From the NCBI GenBank assembly GCA_949152475.1, contig OX424569.1:22419170-22483169 (forward strand): 64,000 nucleotides of DNA, in the 5' to 3' direction. Positions 52,444 to 63,180 of this stretch are shown one piece after another; position 1 is the stretch's first letter, and every line of letters starts with the position of its first letter. The position numbers were made by a program, and so were the translations under genes. Origin of the DNA: Terebella lapidaria. Its lineage: Eukaryota > Annelida > Polychaeta > Terebellida > Terebellidae. The notes under the pieces were generated by a model. That model was not told where the DNA came from. It saw only the letters and a list, made by a program, of their open reading frames with translations, and did no database searches.

Positions 52444-55400
52444 AAAAAATGACAGCTGGCCAGTTACTGCAACCAAATGCATTCACAAATTTAGTAAATT
52501 TAGATGAGGGCTTCTATATTTTCAAATCCATAAGAAATTCGCCTGCATATCTTGAAAAAAGGAAGAAGGATGTGTTTGCAATGATACGCCAAATTGGATT
52601 ACCAACATGGTTCGCATCTTTTTCTGCTGCTGACACAAAATGGCCAGATTTACTAAAAATTATTGGAAAATTAGTGGACAAGAAAGAATACACTGATGAT
52701 GATATTGAAGGAATGGATTGGACAGAACGAACAAGGCTCTTACAATCAGACCCAATTACGTGTGCTAGATATTTCAACAATCGAGTTTCAGTTTTCATTA
52801 ATTCTGTCCTTAAAAGTGACCATACTCCCATTGGAAAAATAAATGATTATTTTTATCGAGTAGAATTCCAACAGAGAGGTTCCCCTCACATTCACATGCT
52901 TATATGGGTAGAAAATGCACCTGTATTCGGCGAAAGTGACAATGCAGAAATAGTAAAGTTTATTGACCAGTATGTATCCTGTTCCAGTGACGTTGCTAAT
53001 TCTGAACAAATATTCAAGGGTCAAATGCACAAGCACTCGAAAACATGTAGGAAATATGGTAAAGCGATATGTCGGTTTGGTTATCCAATACCACCAATGC
53101 CAAGGACTATGATATTGATGCCTTTGGACCCTACGACAGATACTGATGATGATAATGATACTGATTCAGACCCGGACACAAATGCTGAAAGACTTCAAAG
53201 AATTGAAACCATGTTGGCTGAAAACAAAGATGGTATTAAATTGTCGTTTGGAAATTTTTTGCAAAAGCTCAGAATGACAGAACCTCAGTATATAAAAGCT
53301 ATTCGTAGTTCCATGAAAGATGTCAAAATATTTTTGAAACGTGACCCATGTGACATAAGGGTAAATGCTTATTGCAAACAGTTAATATCAGCTTGGAAGG
53401 CTAATCATGATTTGCAATTCATTTTAGATCCTTATGCATGTGCAATGTACATTGTCAATTACATCAATAAGTCTCAGAAAGGAATGAGTGCTTTATTGGA
53501 CCGAGCATGCAAAGAAGCCAGAGCAGGCAATATGGACATAAAACAAAGTGTTCGACATATAGGGAATATGTTTCTAAAGAGTGTTGAGGTTTGTGCTCAA
53601 GAAGCTGTTTACCTAGTCTTACAGGTGCCCCTTTCAAAATGTACCAGAGAAGTAATATTCATAAATACGTCACCACAAGCAGACCGAATTTTCATGTTGA
53701 AAAGTAAAACAGATTTGGAAGAATTGGCCTCCACAGACGTTGAAACAAAGAATATCATTGCCAGATATAGCCAACGTCCCCGGCAATTAGAAGATTGGTG
53801 TCTTGCGGATTATGCATCAAAGTTGAATGTTCAATATAATTCTACCAAAGCTACAAAAAATGTTGCAGAATATAATACAGATCTAGGATTCGACAAAGAA
53901 GCTGATATATATGACGAAAACAATGAAGTTGATGACAAAGAAAATGATGACAATATGAAGAAATCAAATATCATTTTAGCTTTACCAAATGGTACATTGT
54001 TCACCAAAAGAGCTAAATCTAGGGTCATTCGTTTTGTTAATTATAATCGTAAGTCGGACTATGAAAATTTTTGCCGGGAAAAGCTAATGCTGTTCTTACC
54101 ATGGAGGAATGAAGAAAAAGATTTGTGGGGAATATTCGACACATATGAGGAACATTTCAAAGCAGTGGAAAAAACAATCGGTGAGAAATATCAAGAATAT
54201 GCAAATTATACAGAAGTACTGGATGATGTTGCCGAAAAATCACATAATCTTCAAGACGAGCAGGTCTTTGACAATCTTATACCTGGTGCCCAAGAACAAA
54301 ATGCCCTAGATGAAGAGATTGGATCAGCAGAAAGCCAAAAATACATCTACTTTGACCCAAATCAGTGCTCTGAAATGCAGTCTGATTTTCTAGGCGACAA
54401 TATTGGATCAGCAGTTTCAGTGGCCAATGAGACATCCGTACCCAATAGACTTCCTCAAGCTGAATATTTGCAGTTAGTCCGGTCTCTCAATCGAAAACAA
54501 AGAGAATTTTTTTTACACGTTGTCCACTGGATAAAAACCAAAGAAGAGCCATTAAGGGTTATATTGACTGGCGGCGCCGGTGTTGGAAAATCTGTAGTTA
54601 CCAATACATTATATCAAACACTACATCGTTACCTTTGTTCTTGTGAAGGTGAAAATCCACTTGATTGCCGAATACTCCTCTTAGCTCCAACTGGTAAAGC
54701 TGCTTTCGGTATCCGTGGAACAACTATACATTCCGCATTGTTCCTACCAGTGAGTCAAGGTTATAAAGTTTGTAAACCACTAGACACGGAAAAGCTGAAC
54801 ACTCTTCGAACAAAGTATCGAAATCTTTCTGTAGTCTTCATTGATGAAGTATCTATGGTCGGCCATGACATGCTTAATTTCATAAACCTAAGATTGCAGC
54901 AAATCAAAGGAAATACCAAGGTCTTCGGTGGAGTGCACATGATACTAATTGGCGACTTGTGTCAGTTACAGCCTGTAGGTGATGGTTGGATATTCAAAGA
55001 CTTGATTTCTGGATATGGTCCACTTGCAACAAATCTGTGGAAGGAGTATTTCTCAGCTTTTGAACTTGACGAGATCATGAGACAGAAAGGTGACCAGCAC
55101 TTTGCGCTCTTGCTGAATCGTTTGCGAGAAGGTAAACATACTCAGAATGATATTGACACACTGAAAGAAAGAAAGTGTCAACCAGAAGACGAGTCCAAAT
55201 TCCTTGACTTACCTCATTTATTCACAACTAATGCAAAGGTGAACAAATTCAACAGTTCTCTCTTTGACAAAAGTTTGAACCAAAAAGTGACTATTCCTGC
55301 TTTGGATTCTATTTTAGGTGATTTGTCAAATAATGTCAAAGAAAAAATAATTCCGACAATAACTACAGATCCAACTAGGACAGCAGGCTTACGCAATCCT

Positions 55401-56618
55401 CTTAGAGTCTCACCCGGATTAAGATATGAGGTTGTTGCAAATATATCTGTTGATGATGGCCTAACAAATGGCTCTGGGTGTGTCCTAAAACATATTGAAT
55501 ATAAGATGAATACCACAACAAGACCAAGTATTTTGTGGGTCCACTTTGATAATGAGAAAATTGGTCAAGATCAGAGAAGAAAATATCGAGCATTATATTC
55601 TCCCCAAATTTCACCAGAATGGATACCAATTTTTGACATTAAGCGAAAGTTTACTGTGCGCAGAAATGTACATGCTGTCCGAATACAGTTTCCTCTAAGG
55701 TCTGCAGCAGCCAAAACAGTTCACAAAGCTCAAGGAGAAACATTGCCAAAGGTTGTTGTTCACTTGGGGTCAACTCGAAGAGACCATATTCATTATGTGG
55801 CACTAAGTAGAGCACAGAATATTGCAAATCTTCACATCTTAGAACTGAATGAAGACAAAATAGCAACGTGTGATGCTGTTACAAAAGAATTGGAAAGACT
55901 AAGGCAAGATGCTGCTGTCAAGCTTTGCTATTCACCCTTGTATCAGATGAACACAAACACCTTCAAGATTGTCTTTCATAATGCACGATCACTTCATGCT
56001 CATTTTCAAGATATAATGGCAGATGCAAATTTTATGTGTGCTGATGTAGTTTCATTTGCAGAATCTAGGTTGACTCAAAATGATCCAGATGATAGCTATA
56101 GCTTTGATCAATTCATTCCTCTCAGAAATGATGAAGCAATAGACGGCACATCAAAATGTCGACCTCATCATGGTTTGCTTTCTCTTGTCCAAAAGAAGCA
56201 CTCTGACCATTTTCTCATCTTCAGCCACTTCAGTTCTGTGTCATTAGAATTCACTTTCATCAAAACTGGTGACTTGTCGAATCCTATTCAAATAGTATTT
56301 TTATACAGATCACCTGCATTTTCATTTGAGATGTTCAAAGGTATAATGACAAAAGAATTATTGCGTATTGTTGACCCCACAATAAATCTAGTTATTTTGG
56401 GAGATTTCAATTATGATCATCGTGACAGGTCTCATTCTGGTCTAGAACAATATATGAACAATACCTTCAATTGTAGCAACAAAATGAATTCACCTACAAC
56501 AGATCATGGTTCAACATTAGATTTAATTTTCACAAACTTGGACTCGATATCGACAACCACATTAGAATGTCCTTGGTCTGACCACAAAGCAATAGTTGCA
56601 TATATCAATGAAATATAG
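52428..56618 (+). CDS. Helentron Rep-helicase-endonuclease
   Basis: This frame has 1396 codons. The listed ATG overlaps the previous frame and is probably not a real start; the Rep frame continues from the preceding ORF. GFYIFKSIRNSPAYLEKRK opens the Rep. The HUH motif is SPHIHMLIW (about 151-159), and the catalytic tyrosines lie in CAMYIVNYINKSQKG (about 335-350). The helicase is PIF1-like: Walker A GGAGVGKS (about 714), Walker B FIDEVSMVG, IGDLCQLQPVG, then HKAQGETL and VALSRAQ. After about 1176 a CR1-like endonuclease completes the protein: FKIVFHNARSLHAH, FAESRL, ILGDFNYD, TLDLIFTN and SDHKAI. All catalytic motifs appear present. It would nick, unwind and re-join DNA in rolling-circle transposition. 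Confidence 0.9.
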   Translation: MQNGIKKMTAGQLLQPNAFTNLVNLDEGFYIFKSIRNSPAYLEKRKKDVFAMIRQIGLPTWFASFSAADTKWPDLLKIIGKLVDKKEYTDDDIEGMDWTERTRLLQSDPITCARYFNNRVSVFINSVLKSDHTPIGKINDYFYRVEFQQRGSPHIHMLIWVENAPVFGESDNAEIVKFIDQYVSCSSDVANSEQIFKGQMHKHSKTCRKYGKAICRFGYPIPPMPRTMILMPLDPTTDTDDDNDTDSDPDTNAERLQRIETMLAENKDGIKLSFGNFLQKLRMTEPQYIKAIRSSMKDVKIFLKRDPCDIRVNAYCKQLISAWKANHDLQFILDPYACAMYIVNYINKSQKGMSALLDRACKEARAGNMDIKQSVRHIGNMFLKSVEVCAQEAVYLVLQVPLSKCTREVIFINTSPQADRIFMLKSKTDLEELASTDVETKNIIARYSQRPRQLEDWCLADYASKLNVQYNSTKATKNVAEYNTDLGFDKEADIYDENNEVDDKENDDNMKKSNIILALPNGTLFTKRAKSRVIRFVNYNRKSDYENFCREKLMLFLPWRNEEKDLWGIFDTYEEHFKAVEKTIGEKYQEYANYTEVLDDVAEKSHNLQDEQVFDNLIPGAQEQNALDEEIGSAESQKYIYFDPNQCSEMQSDFLGDNIGSAVSVANETSVPNRLPQAEYLQLVRSLNRKQREFFLHVVHWIKTKEEPLRVILTGGAGVGKSVVTNTLYQTLHRYLCSCEGENPLDCRILLLAPTGKAAFGIRGTTIHSALFLPVSQGYKVCKPLDTEKLNTLRTKYRNLSVVFIDEVSMVGHDMLNFINLRLQQIKGNTKVFGGVHMILIGDLCQLQPVGDGWIFKDLISGYGPLATNLWKEYFSAFELDEIMRQKGDQHFALLLNRLREGKHTQNDIDTLKERKCQPEDESKFLDLPHLFTTNAKVNKFNSSLFDKSLNQKVTIPALDSILGDLSNNVKEKIIPTITTDPTRTAGLRNPLRVSPGLRYEVVANISVDDGLTNGSGCVLKHIEYKMNTTTRPSILWVHFDNEKIGQDQRRKYRALYSPQISPEWIPIFDIKRKFTVRRNVHAVRIQFPLRSAAAKTVHKAQGETLPKVVVHLGSTRRDHIHYVALSRAQNIANLHILELNEDKIATCDAVTKELERLRQDAAVKLCYSPLYQMNTNTFKIVFHNARSLHAHFQDIMADANFMCADVVSFAESRLTQNDPDDSYSFDQFIPLRNDEAIDGTSKCRPHHGLLSLVQKKHSDHFLIFSHFSSVSLEFTFIKTGDLSNPIQIVFLYRSPAFSFEMFKGIMTKELLRIVDPTINLVILGDFNYDHRDRSHSGLEQYMNNTFNCSNKMNSPTTDHGSTLDLIFTNLDSISTTTLECPWSDHKAIVAYINEI

Positions 56619-56709
56619 ATATCTTCATGATAGATGTATGATTCAGGCGCCATATCCAGGTAATGGGGGTTATACAGTACAGCCTGGCCCCTCCAAAGTG
56701 GCACCAAAT

Positions 56710-56734
56710 GTGTCCACCCATGATGGGTGGACAC
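56710..56734. repeat. Near-perfect 25-bp palindrome
   Basis: GTGTCCACCCAT and ATGGGTGGACAC flank a single G, 92 bp after the endonuclease stop codon. It could be part of a terminator or end signal of the Helentron; no T-run follows. Confidence 0.85.
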
Positions 56735-57711
56735 GTGGGGGTGGGAAGGCAATATAGTAGGATGACCCCTCTGGTGTGGGTGCCACTGGGTGGGAGTAAT
56801 GGTTATTGATAACTATAATATAATATGATATATTTTGCCGTATGACATAGGTACAGCAGTATATGTCTTGATTTCATTCCAATTATAAATGTTTGAAAAA
56901 ATCACTTGTCTTACAGTATTTATACGCATGTGTTGTTGCAGGGTGCATATTCTTGATATTGTTCACATTTTCTGAGATATAAATATTCAAAAGGGGGGTC
57001 ATAGTTTCGGGGTATAATAATGTACTATTTAACATGTATACTATTTATTCAATTTTTTTTCTCATATTTTAGTACTGGATATTGCTACTTGTTATGATTT
57101 ATTTGAATCTTTATTGGCTCGTATGTGATAATTATATTAATTTTGTTTGAATCATTTGTGTTGAAGAACAATCACTCAGTATTGTAAATATATCAAATCA
57201 GTGATATTATTTATGTTTTGTTGTCACATATAGATGTATATTGTTGACACTTCTGGAGTATGTACTATTTAACATACATGTATATTTCTCATTATTTTTA
57301 GCATCAAATAATGCTGCTCGGTTTAAATTATATAGATGTGTGAGATAATGTTACTGACATAAAATGGTAAATTTGCTGGTAGTACATGCAGTTGTATGGT
57401 AGTTATATTGACAAATGGAGCACAAAAGTTGGTAAAGAAACAGGATCAAATATATACCCATCAAATATATGTATAGTTCAAACAATCTTTCAAACACATT
57501 TCAATATTGCAAATTATTGTCATTAATGATATATTGAATGTGAATGTAAAGTTCACTGCTACATGTATATTGAACATGTACAATAATATTTTGAACACTG
57601 CTGTCTACAATGTACATGTACAATAATATATCAATATGAATTGTATGACCTCATGCGTCTGGGTGTTACATGTATATTTCATCACCGTGAACTAATGATA
57701 ATTTCACCTCG

Positions 57712-57900
57712 TGACTGGCCAGGCTAAATGGTTTCATGTACAATATCATTCATCATTTCAGTGGCCAGGCTATAAACGCTTGCGTTCACAACATCATTAT
57801 ATCTCCTGTGGCCAGGCTATAAACGTTTGCGTCCACAATATTCATGTCATCATCTCCACAGTGCATGGCCATGCTATGAATGTGTCTCAATGGCATTTTT
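57712..57900. repeat. ~47-bp tandem repeat around TGGCCAGGCTATAAACG
   Basis: TGGCCAGGCT occurs at 57716, 57762 and 57809 and, diverged, at 57866. The two middle copies share GGCCAGGCTATAAACG and TTGCGT-CACAA. Confidence 0.75.
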
Positions 57901-58561
57901 GTACAATGTACCAAACTGAAATACTAATTAATGATGCTGAAACCTGACACCCAGATCATTGAGTTAATATCACACACAATTGTGATGTGCACATAGACTT
58001 GCTGCAGAATTTTTCACCAACTATCATTCTTGTTGTACCATTTACTGATTATCTGGCAGGCATGGCAATTTACGCATGCATGAAAGATGTCCATTTTCAC
58101 CAGTACTGTGTTATATGACTGTATTAGCACACATGGTAAACTGAAGTTTAACATCATCTTTACACCTGTGGGTTTCCTTGGTTAGAATATGCAAACTCTA
58201 CTATACTCTGCTTGCATTACTATATATGTGCATTTTTACGGTTCAATATATAGGATTATGACAAACATGTACCATATACTTTATTCATCCACTTGTAGAA
58301 TATTCTCTGCACAGAAAGTTTATAGCTGTCTGTATCTCTGTATGATGCCATTTCAAAGTGTGCACATCCACTCCTACATTAACACACTTATTTTGTACTG
58401 GAATCACTTTCTTTTAGGTGTTGAATCATTTATTATACAATGTACTGATGATTGGTTATTTCACTCAAATAACTTGTTTCCTCCTTCATTACCATGTTGA
58501 TTGATTAGTTGATAAAAATAAATTATTAAATCAATTTCATTTGAGTTCTTTGATCATTTTT

Positions 58562-59420
58562 AGGTTACCGAACCTTTGGTTCGATAAACTAGTGGCATGG
58601 CGTGTCTGTCGTTTGTCGTATGCCGTTCACATATCTTTCTTTTTTGTTCACGGGCGAATATTTCTGAAATTTTGCATAAAAATGCTAAAATTATTTCAAC
58701 GCAGAGGTATTTTTTAGTTTTTGATTTTTGCTATTATTTCAAAATGGCAGGCATTTTTGACGAAAAATTTTGGACTTTGATGGACATTTTCTCAAAATCT
58801 GTTCAATAACTTTTTTTCTTTTTGATGCATAACACTCCTCATATATACTCCTGTGATTTGTATAAGTTTCGTTGCCCTCGAATCGCTCAATGTGGGCCAT
58901 TATGGCCTAGACTCGGCCCAAATAGGACTTTCCCATGTTAAATTCTCCTGTGTTTTATAATGGGACACTTTATGCTTAATATCTTACTTAATATTGGCAT
59001 TAGAGACTAGGAATCAATTGTGAACATATAGAAAATGATTTTTCCATGACCTTGAATTCAACGTTTGACCTCATTTTCAAAGTCAAAAGGACGAAATGGC
59101 TAATATCTTGCTTCTCTATTGACTTTATAGCTTGGGAACCAATTGTGGACATATAGAAAATGATATACACTGAATATTTTGATGACCTTGAATTTGACCT
59201 TGACCTTATTTTCAAGGTCAGAGCACAAAATGGCTAATATCTCCCTTATTGTTGAATTTACAGCTTAGGAAACAATTGTTGACATACTAGAAATGATATA
59301 TGATGAATATTCTTGTGACCTTGAATTGACCATTGACCTTATTTGCAAGGTCATGGGACATAAGTCTAATATCTGAAATACATATTGTCCGGTAACCTTT
59401 CTTAGCCCTTGGGCTAATTT
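58562..59420 (+). mobile_element. Diverged short HINE
   Basis: The 5' hairpin is AGGTTACCGAACC TTT GGTTCGATAAACT. The leader and only about three monomers follow. The end is TGTCCGGTAACC plus TTAGCCCTTGGGCTAA. It has more changes than other copies, so it is older. Confidence 0.75.
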
Positions 59421-59500
59421 TTATCTTTAAAGTTTATGATGGAATATTTCTGAAATTTTGCACAAAAATACCTAAAAATATTTCCAGGGAAGGTTTTTTT
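59421..59500 (+). mobile_element. HINE leader fragment
   Basis: ATCTTTAAAGTTTATGATGG to CCAGGGAAGG matches the HINE leader (compare 22340). It lies between one element's 3' end and the next element's 5' end. Confidence 0.65.
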
Positions 59501-61808
59501 AGGTTGGTCCGTAACCTATTGGCATGGCGATGCGTTCGGCGTCGTCGTCGTTCGTCGTCCGTCGTCGTCGTCGTCGTCCGTCAACAATTTTATCTTTAAA
59601 GTTTACGATCGAATTTTTCTGAAATTTTGCACAAAAATGCCTAAAAATATTTCGAGATGGAGGTATTTTTTAGTTTTTTGATTTTCGCATTTTTTTCAAA
59701 ATGGCGGCCGTTTTCGACGAAAAATGCCTGATTTTGGACTTTGGCGGCCATTTTCTCAAAATCTGTTCAGTAACTTTTTTTTTTATTGATGCATAACACT
59801 CCTCATATGTACCCCTGTGACATGTATAAATTTCGTTGCGCTTGAATCGCTCGAAGTGGGCCATTTTGGGCCCAAACTCGGCCCAAATGGGACTTTCCAA
59901 TGTTAAATTCTCCTATGCTTTATAATGGGACACATTAAAGCCTAATATCTCACTTAATATTGAGATTAGAGACTAGGAATCAATTGTGGACATATAGGAA
60001 ATGATATATGCTGAATATTGTCGTGACCTTGAATTTGACCTCTGACCTTGGTTTCAAGGTCAGAGCGGCCGTTTTCGTCGAAAAATGGCCAATTTTGGAC
60101 TTCGACGGTCGTTTTCTCAAAATCTGTTCAGTAACATTTTTTTCTTATTGATGAAAAACACTCCTCATATGTACCCCTGTGACATGTATAAATTTCGTTG
60201 CGCTTGAATCGCTTGAAGTGGGCCATTTTGGGCCCAAACTCGGCCCAAATGTGACTTTCCCATGTTAAATTTTCCTATGCTTTATAATGGCACACATTAA
60301 GCCTAATATCTCACTTAATATTGAAATTAGAGACTAGGAATGAATTGTGGACATATAGGAAATGATATATGCTGAATATTCTCGTGACCTTGAATTTGAC
60401 TTTTGACCTCATTTTCAAGGTCACATGACAAAATGGCTAATATCTCGCTTATTATCGACTTTACAGCTTAGGAATCAGTTGTGAACATATAGGAAATGAT
60501 ATATGCTGAATATTCTTGTGACCTTGAATTTGACCTTTGACCTCATTTTCAAGGTCACATGACAAAATGGCTAATATCTCGCGTATTATCGACTTTACAG
60601 TTTAGGAATCAATTGTGAACATATAGGAAATGATATATGCTGAATATTTTCGTGACCTTGAATTTGACCTTTGACCTCATTTCCAAGGTCGCAGGACAAA
60701 ATTGCTGATATCTCGCTTATTATCGACTTTACAGCTTAGGAATCAATTGTGAACATATAGGAAATGATATATGCTGAATATTCTCGTGGCCTTGAATTGG
60801 AGCCTTGACCTCATTTTCAAGGTCGCAGGACAAAATGGCCAATATCTTGCTTATTAGCGACTTTACAGTTTTACTTAGGAATCGATTGTGAACATATAGG
60901 AAATGATATATGCTGAAAATTATCGTGACCTTGAATTTGACCTTCGACCTCATTTTCAAGGTCACAGGACAAAACGGCCAATATCTTGCTTATTAGCGAC
61001 TTTACAGCTTAGGAATCAATTGTGAACATATAGGAAATGATATATGCTGAAAATTCTCCTGACCTTGAATTTGACCTTTGACCTCATTTTCAAGGTCACA
61101 TGACAAAATGGCTAATATCTCGCTTATTGTCGACTTTACAGCTTAGGAATCAATTGTGAACATATAGGAAATGATATATACTGAATATTCTCATGACCTT
61201 GAATTTGACCTTTGACCTCATTTCCAAGGTCACAGGACAAAATTGCTAATATCTAGCTTATTATCGACTTTACAGCTTAGGAATCAATTGTGAACATATA
61301 GGAAATGATATATGCTGAATATTCTCATGACCTTGAATTTGACCTTTGACCTCATTTTCAAGGTCACAGGACAAAATGGCCAATATCTTGCTTATTAGCG
61401 CCTTTACAGCTTAGAAATCAGTTGTGAACATATAGGAAATGATATATGCTGAATATTCTAGTGACCTTGAATTTGACCTTTGACCTCATTTTCAAGCTCA
61501 ACAGGACAAAATGGCTAATATCTTGCTTATTATCGACTTTACAGCTTAGGAATCAATTGTGAACATATAGGAAATGAGATATTCTGAATATTTTAATGAT
61601 ATTGAGTTTGACCTTTGACCTAAATTTCAAGGTCAGTCATTTTATTTTCAAAGTCAGATTACAAAATGGCTTATATCTCGCTTATTATCAAATTTACAGC
61701 TTAGGGGTCCATAGTGAACATATAGGAAATGATGTATTGACCTTCAACTTTCTCGGCTTAACTCTGTATATTTCTCCGGTAACCTTTCTAGCCCATTGGG
61801 CTAATTTT
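59501..61808 (+). mobile_element. HINE, CTCCGG 3'-end subfamily
   Basis: The 5' end is shortened (AGGTTGGTCCGTAACC, the ACCGGACCTAT part lost). GTCGTC repeats, leader, about 13 monomers and the end CTCCGGTAACC / TAGCCCATTGGGCTAA follow. A ~75-bp deletion lies before the end (GATGTATTGACCTTCAACT). Its variant order is that of 29954-32314 and 33062-35184. Confidence 0.8.
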
Positions 61809-62910
61809 ATCTTTAGAGTTTACAAGCGGATTTTCCTGAAATTTTGCACAAAGCTGCCTAAAAAAATTTCAAGAAGGGGTTATTTTTTAGTTTTTTTATT
61901 TTCGCATTTTTCTCAAAATGGCGGCCATTTTTGACGAAAAATTGCCAATTTTTGACTTTAGCGGCCATTTTCTCAAAAACTGTCTCATCAGTTTTGAGAT
62001 TATTGATACAAATGATTCCCCTTATGTACCTTTATGATGTTTATAAGTTTTGTTGCCCTTGAACCGCCGGTCTCCGTTTGGCGGCCATTTTGAATTTTTC
62101 GGTAAATGGCCGGATCGGCGAAAAAAAAATTTTCGACCCAAATCGCATTACTATCCATTTTGGGTCATTTCTCAGTGTTTCTAGGCAAAAAAAATTTTTC
62201 ACCCTTTGAAAAAATTTTTGGACAAAATTTTCGGCACTTTTTTCCTTCATAATGGGAGCTGCCAGGACTGTACTCATAGTACGCTTGAAGATAGAGCTTA
62301 GATATTAGCACTTTCAAATAGGAAGTCATATATGGTGATTTGGGAGGTGGCCTTGAATTTGACCTTTGATGACCTTGAAAGGTCAAAACAGCCATTTTGG
62401 GGTTTAAAAAAATTCCAAATTTGCCTCTACAGATGAAATGCATGTAGATAGAGCTTCAGTTTGCATTATGAACATATAGGAAGTCATATGGAACAACTAA
62501 TGATGACCTTGATTTTGACCTTGGATGACCTTGAGTGCTAAATGTCTGGCTTGAAATCTTGAAAGTGGCCTCTGAAGCATAAACTTTTGCACATACAGAT
62601 TAGGATTGTGTATAAGCCTATAAAAAAAGTCATGTATAAATGGCACATTTTTTGGTGACCTTGAACTTGACCTTAAAGACCTTGAAGGGCAAATCTCAAA
62701 ATCTGAAATTGGCCTCTACACATGAAATACTTGTTGATAAAGCTTATTTGCTTGTATTATGGACATATGAAGTCATATGCAGCATACCTAATGGAGACAT
62801 TGAAATTCACAAAGATGACCTTGACTGGTAAATCTCAAAATCATATGTCACCTACAATGCTTAAAACCAAAATTGTCCGGTAACCTATCTTAGCCCTTGG
62901 GCTAATTTTT
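61809..62910 (+). mobile_element. HINE 3' part, 'GCCCCAAATCGC' subfamily relative
   Basis: It resumes as TATCTTTAGAGTTTACAAGC after the previous element's end. It carries one diverged ~455-bp unit and GAACTTGACC-type segments and closes with TGTCCGGTAACC and TTAGCCCTTGGGCTAA. Its 5' hairpin was not found. Confidence 0.68.
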
Positions 62911-63180
62911 TTTTTCTTTTTTTTTTTTTCTTCTTCCGCCGTTTTGGTTTCCGGACGATAACTTTAGATTGCCTTGATGGATCCTTATCAAATTTTCACC
63001 ACTAGTCAGAAATGATATGTGGAAGAACCCTATTCTTTTTGAGCCGGCTCCGAGGTCCGTGAGGATGAAATCAAGGTTTTTGGTTTCCGGACGATAAGTC
63101 GAAAAATATTCAGGCAATAGATGCAGAACTCTGCATGGAGGTTCATATACCACCAGGGAAGATGACCTTTGACCTAGAGG
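62911..63180. repeat. T-run plus 'CTTCCGCCGTTTTGG' repeat
   Basis: Same block as at 40981 (TTCTTCCGCCGTTTTGG, TTTCCGGACGATAAC), again immediately after a HINE end. It continues with a second TTTCCGGACGATAAG at ~63086. Confidence 0.6.

Larger units (their letters stand above)
48509..58560 (+). mobile_element. Autonomous Helentron (Helitron2), coding region nearly complete
   Basis: Protease, zinc-binding, HUH Rep, helicase and CR1-like endonuclease domains follow one another on the + strand between 48733 and 56618. The C-terminal endonuclease after the helicase is the Helentron hallmark. The coding frame has two interruptions (a TGA at 49627 and a shift at ~52443). I could not fix the ends: neither the AGGTTACCGG nor the ACTCACC terminus recurs in the right place, so the given limits are only the neighbouring elements. 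Confidence 0.72.
56619..58560. other. Helentron 3' region and flank, no gene seen
   Basis: AT-rich, with TAATAATG/ACATGTA-rich stretches, a strong hairpin at 56710 and a short tandem repeat at 57712. The element's 3' terminus should lie here, but no subterminal inverted repeat plus hairpin plus T-run was recognised. Confidence 0.4.
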
